Source: Candidatus Delongbacteria bacterium
GTDB lineage: Bacteria; UBA4055
Direction of reading: 5' to 3'
Length of the DNA: 8,220 bases
Assembly (NCBI GenBank): GCA_022013635.1
Contig: JAKLPX010000262.1
Location: 1-8,220 of the forward strand
Part shown: positions 6,166-8,220 of the stretch, piece after piece
How positions within the stretch are numbered: position 1 is the stretch's first letter
How the letters are laid out: the number at the start of each line of letters is the position of its first letter
Notes under the pieces: model-generated
What the model was told of the DNA's origin: nothing
Databases searched by the model: none
What the model saw: only the letters and a program-made list of their open reading frames with translations
Made by a program: the position numbers and the translations under genes

Positions 6166-6197
6166 AATAAAAAGACGCGTTAACGCGTCTTTTTATT
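6166..6197 (-). terminator. 32-bp perfect palindrome, likely terminator after the lipoprotein gene
   Basis: The 32 bases are perfectly self-complementary. As RNA they would form a stem with GACGCG (6174-6179), a TTAA loop (6180-6183) and CGCGTC (6184-6189), extended by A-T pairs on both sides, followed on the minus strand by TTTTT. This is a good rho-independent terminator for the lipoprotein gene that ends at 6222. Because it is symmetric it would also end plus-strand transcripts. It lies 13 bases upstream of the smpB start codon, so it may instead act as, or additionally be, a 5' leader structure of smpB. Confidence 0.75.
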
Positions 6198-6221
6198 TCT
6201 ATTTATTATGACAGAAAATTT

Positions 6222-7175
6222 TTATTCAATGCCGGTAAATACGCCTATCGTCATTTCAATAATCGGATTGTTTTTGCTGTTGTCGAATTTAATGCACATA
6301 GGATATTCGCTTCTTTCAAAAACACCTGCCTTTTTAATAATATATTTATTGATATTCTCAACATCTTCAGTGCTGTAAAAGATTTCTCCGACGAATTCGA
6401 ACAGGAACACATTTGCTTCTTCTTTTGAAAATCCGTCGGTGTTATGAATTACATGGATTCCGGTAACCTGACCGTCTTTCATAGAAAAATATATCGAAAT
6501 GTCTTCGTTTGTAAATTTCAGAGTTTTAATCGCATTTTGCGTATAAACCAAATCCTCGGTATAAGTCGGAGTGATATATGCGGATAATTGCTGATAAGTC
6601 ATTTTCATAACTGATTTATTATCGTCTCTGGCAGATGCAATGGCCATGTTATACTCTTTTTCTTTCTGCGCCTCAAGATTTTTTCTTTGCCTTTCGTCTT
6701 CACGCTTAATCTGTTTCTCCGCCTCCTCTTTTCTTCTTACAATCTCCATTTCTGTCAATTCGAATGGTTCTGAATAATAATCCGTATCGAAAAGGAATTT
6801 ATTTTTCGTAAATCCTTCAATATAACCTCTTTCCTTATTAAAAACTCTAATTCGGGTTAATTCAAGACCGATTTTTCCGTCAACTATTTCCACGAATTCT
6901 CTTGAATAAACGAAAGTTATCGGTTCGGCAAATTTCGAATCGTCCGCATAAACCGGAACTTTTTTATTTTTAATCCATCTGAACATTGAAAAGTGAGGTT
7001 CAATTTTTTCTTTATAAAATTCTTTTCCGATTTCGTCGGTTATTATGTCTTCGGAAGTTACAGCGGTCTCAAGTCTATTCTCCGGCCTGATGTCTTCCAT
7101 TTTAAATTTAGGCTTTGCGGCGCATCCAAAGAACAAAACGGCAAAAACCAAAGCAATCATAATATTAATCTTCAT
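6222..7175 (-). CDS. Putative lipoprotein with possible SH3-like domain
   Basis: The 317-residue product begins with a short lipoprotein signal: MKINIM, a hydrophobic core, and LFFGC with the acceptor Cys at residue 18; Ala follows, so outer-membrane sorting is plausible. Residues about 68-125 (for example KKVPVYADDS and the RGYIEGF turn) resemble a bacterial SH3-like domain, where a value is 'parsed' as V-Y-x-x-x and ends with G-x-I/V-x-G. A highly charged Glu/Lys/Arg segment (about 142-176) should be helical, perhaps coiled coil. The C-terminal half (about 190-317) shows alternating beta-type segments and is not recognised. The start has a GGAGA site (7183-7187 on this strand) seven bases away. 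The gene follows the TPR gene by 38 bases in the same direction. Function unknown; a cell-envelope role is inferred from the lipid anchor. Confidence 0.75.
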   Translation of the reverse strand: MKINIMIALVFAVLFFGCAAKPKFKMEDIRPENRLETAVTSEDIITDEIGKEFYKEKIEPHFSMFRWIKNKKVPVYADDSKFAEPITFVYSREFVEIVDGKIGLELTRIRVFNKERGYIEGFTKNKFLFDTDYYSEPFELTEMEIVRRKEEAEKQIKREDERQRKNLEAQKEKEYNMAIASARDDNKSVMKMTYQQLSAYITPTYTEDLVYTQNAIKTLKFTNEDISIYFSMKDGQVTGIHVIHNTDGFSKEEANVFLFEFVGEIFYSTEDVENINKYIIKKAGVFERSEYPMCIKFDNSKNNPIIEMTIGVFTGIE

Positions 7176-7213
7176 TATAGAGTCTCCAAATTATATGGCT
7201 GAAAAATTCTCAA

Positions 7214-8220
7214 TTATTTTTTTATTCGTTTAATTTCGCCAAGCCAGTATTCTGCCGATGGTTTCGCCAAAAAATCTTCCTGTGCGATTTGTAAAGATTT
7301 TTTCGCTTCATCGTATTTTTTCATTTTTATTAAGGCAATTGCTTTTTCCAGATGCCCCAAGCTGTATTTGCTGTCTTTGCTGAATTTAATTGATTTGTCG
7401 GCGTATTCCAAAGCGCTTATGGCTTTTCCCTGAAGATTGTATAATTGAGCCAATCTTACGCAAAGTTCATAATATTTTCTATAACCTTTATCTCCCAGCT
7501 GAATTCCTTTCAGGATTACAGAAATAGCCTCTTCAATTAATTTGTCTTTTTCTTCCTTGTTTTTGCTGAGATTGCTTAACTCAACTAAACTTCCGCCTAA
7601 AGCATTGTAAGTTTTATGATCTTTCGGATCTATTTTCAGAGCCTTTTTATAATAAACTATGGCGTTTTCAGGATCATTCTTTTTGCTTATATAAACCCCG
7701 CCGATCAGATAATATGCGTTATCCGGTTTATAATATTTCGACATTTTTATATAGTATTCAATCGCTTTATCCGGATTTGTATGCAGAAGATCGTTTCCGA
7801 CTCTATAATAGATTTTTCCTCTCTCTTCGTCAGTCTTAATTTTTGCAAGATATTTTTCCATATCGGTAAAATTAGCCAATTCCGCGCAAACATCAGCGGC
7901 TTGCTGATAAGCTTCTTCAAAATCATCTTTTATCTTAATCGCTTCTACAAATTTCGCTAGAGCCTCTTTAAATTTCTTGTCTTTTTTAAATTGGATACCT
8001 TCATTATAAGAGGCTTTGTGCTTATTTTCGTCTTCGTCTTTGCATTTCATATAATCTTTCTTGAGTTTTTCAGATTCTCCCCATAAAGAATTATATTTAG
8101 GCAATAATTCATCGTATTGAGTTTTTGTAATATCTCCGCTTTTCATTTTTGTTTCTATTTCTTTCCACGAGTCGAGTTTGTCTTCATAAAGCTTTTTTTT
8201 TACCTCGCAAGTGCCTGCGA
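7214..8220 (-). CDS. TPR-repeat protein, N-terminus beyond the window
   Basis: The reading frame is open to the window edge: 24 codons precede the first internal ATG (8144-8146), which has no good ribosome binding site, so the true start lies outside. At least 334 residues are visible. The first visible ones read A-G-T-C-E-V-K, and the codon cut by the edge must encode Phe, Leu, Ile or Val. This could be the end of a signal sequence, though it is not a standard lipobox. Five to six tetratricopeptide units follow, from about visible residue 69 to 315. The clearest are NEGIQFKKDKKFKEALAKF, YYLIGGVYISKKNDPENAIV and the KALKIDPKD end. TPR solenoids are protein-protein scaffolds. With the lipoprotein next door an envelope assembly role is plausible but unproven. 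Confidence 0.85.
   Translation of the reverse strand, partial: AGTCEVKKKLYEDKLDSWKEIETKMKSGDITKTQYDELLPKYNSLWGESEKLKKDYMKCKDEDENKHKASYNEGIQFKKDKKFKEALAKFVEAIKIKDDFEEAYQQAADVCAELANFTDMEKYLAKIKTDEERGKIYYRVGNDLLHTNPDKAIEYYIKMSKYYKPDNAYYLIGGVYISKKNDPENAIVYYKKALKIDPKDHKTYNALGGSLVELSNLSKNKEEKDKLIEEAISVILKGIQLGDKGYRKYYELCVRLAQLYNLQGKAISALEYADKSIKFSKDSKYSLGHLEKAIALIKMKKYDEAKKSLQIAQEDFLAKPSAEYWLGEIKRIKK

Noticed and set aside
6203..6229. Minus-strand TTGAAT (6224-6229) and TAATAA (6203-6208) as an smpB promoter
   Set aside because: The spacer is only 15 bases and both boxes are poor matches in very AT-rich DNA; not strong enough to list as a feature.
7045..7233. Short open frames on the plus strand over the lipoprotein start
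   Set aside because: Mirror of the signal peptide region of the minus-strand lipoprotein; no ribosome binding site or recognisable product.

Overview
The window looks like core chromosome of an AT-rich, diderm (two-membrane) bacterium. It carries a TolB-like exported beta-propeller protein, a lipoprotein with a signal peptidase II lipobox, and the conserved housekeeping cluster ffh-rpsP-rimM-trmD-rplS followed by a convergent smpB. The best lineage hints are a long bS16 with a Lys/Ala-rich tail and a TrmD that reads GHYKGID where E. coli has GRYEGID. From memory, both resemble Bacteroidota and the wider FCB group, but none of the proteins can be pinned to a named genus.

Left part (1-1684, plus strand): the last 34 codons of an unidentified gene, then a 516-residue secreted TolB/PD40-type propeller protein with a charged C-terminal tail. 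From 1685 to 2115 no intact gene is seen. This gap holds a weak hairpin after the propeller gene, three copies of TTAGAC spaced about one helical turn apart, a coding-like stretch with no start (possible gene fossil), and at its right end a plausible promoter and small 5' hairpin for ffh.

Centre (2116-5652, plus strand): ffh (signal recognition particle GTPase), rpsP (bS16), rimM (30S maturation, a partner of the head region of the 30S subunit), trmD (tRNA m1G37 methyltransferase) and rplS (bL19). Gaps are 74 nt, 9 nt, an 11-nt overlap and 12 nt, which fits one transcription unit. It ends at a strong hairpin terminator that also serves smpB from the other side. The genes tie together ribosome assembly, decoding accuracy and co-translational membrane targeting.

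Right part (5679-8220, minus strand): smpB (trans-translation), preceded on its strand by a 32-bp perfect palindrome that looks like the terminator of the gene before it. That gene is a 317-residue lipoprotein with a possible SH3-like domain and a charged helical segment. 38 nt upstream of it lies a TPR-repeat protein whose N-terminus runs off the window. The TPR and lipoprotein genes look like a two-gene envelope unit of unknown function.

I found no mobile element with recognisable ends, no CRISPR array, no tRNA or rRNA, and no convincing new system. The items most worth a second look are the 1685-2115 gap, the internal duplication in bS16, and the palindrome in front of smpB.
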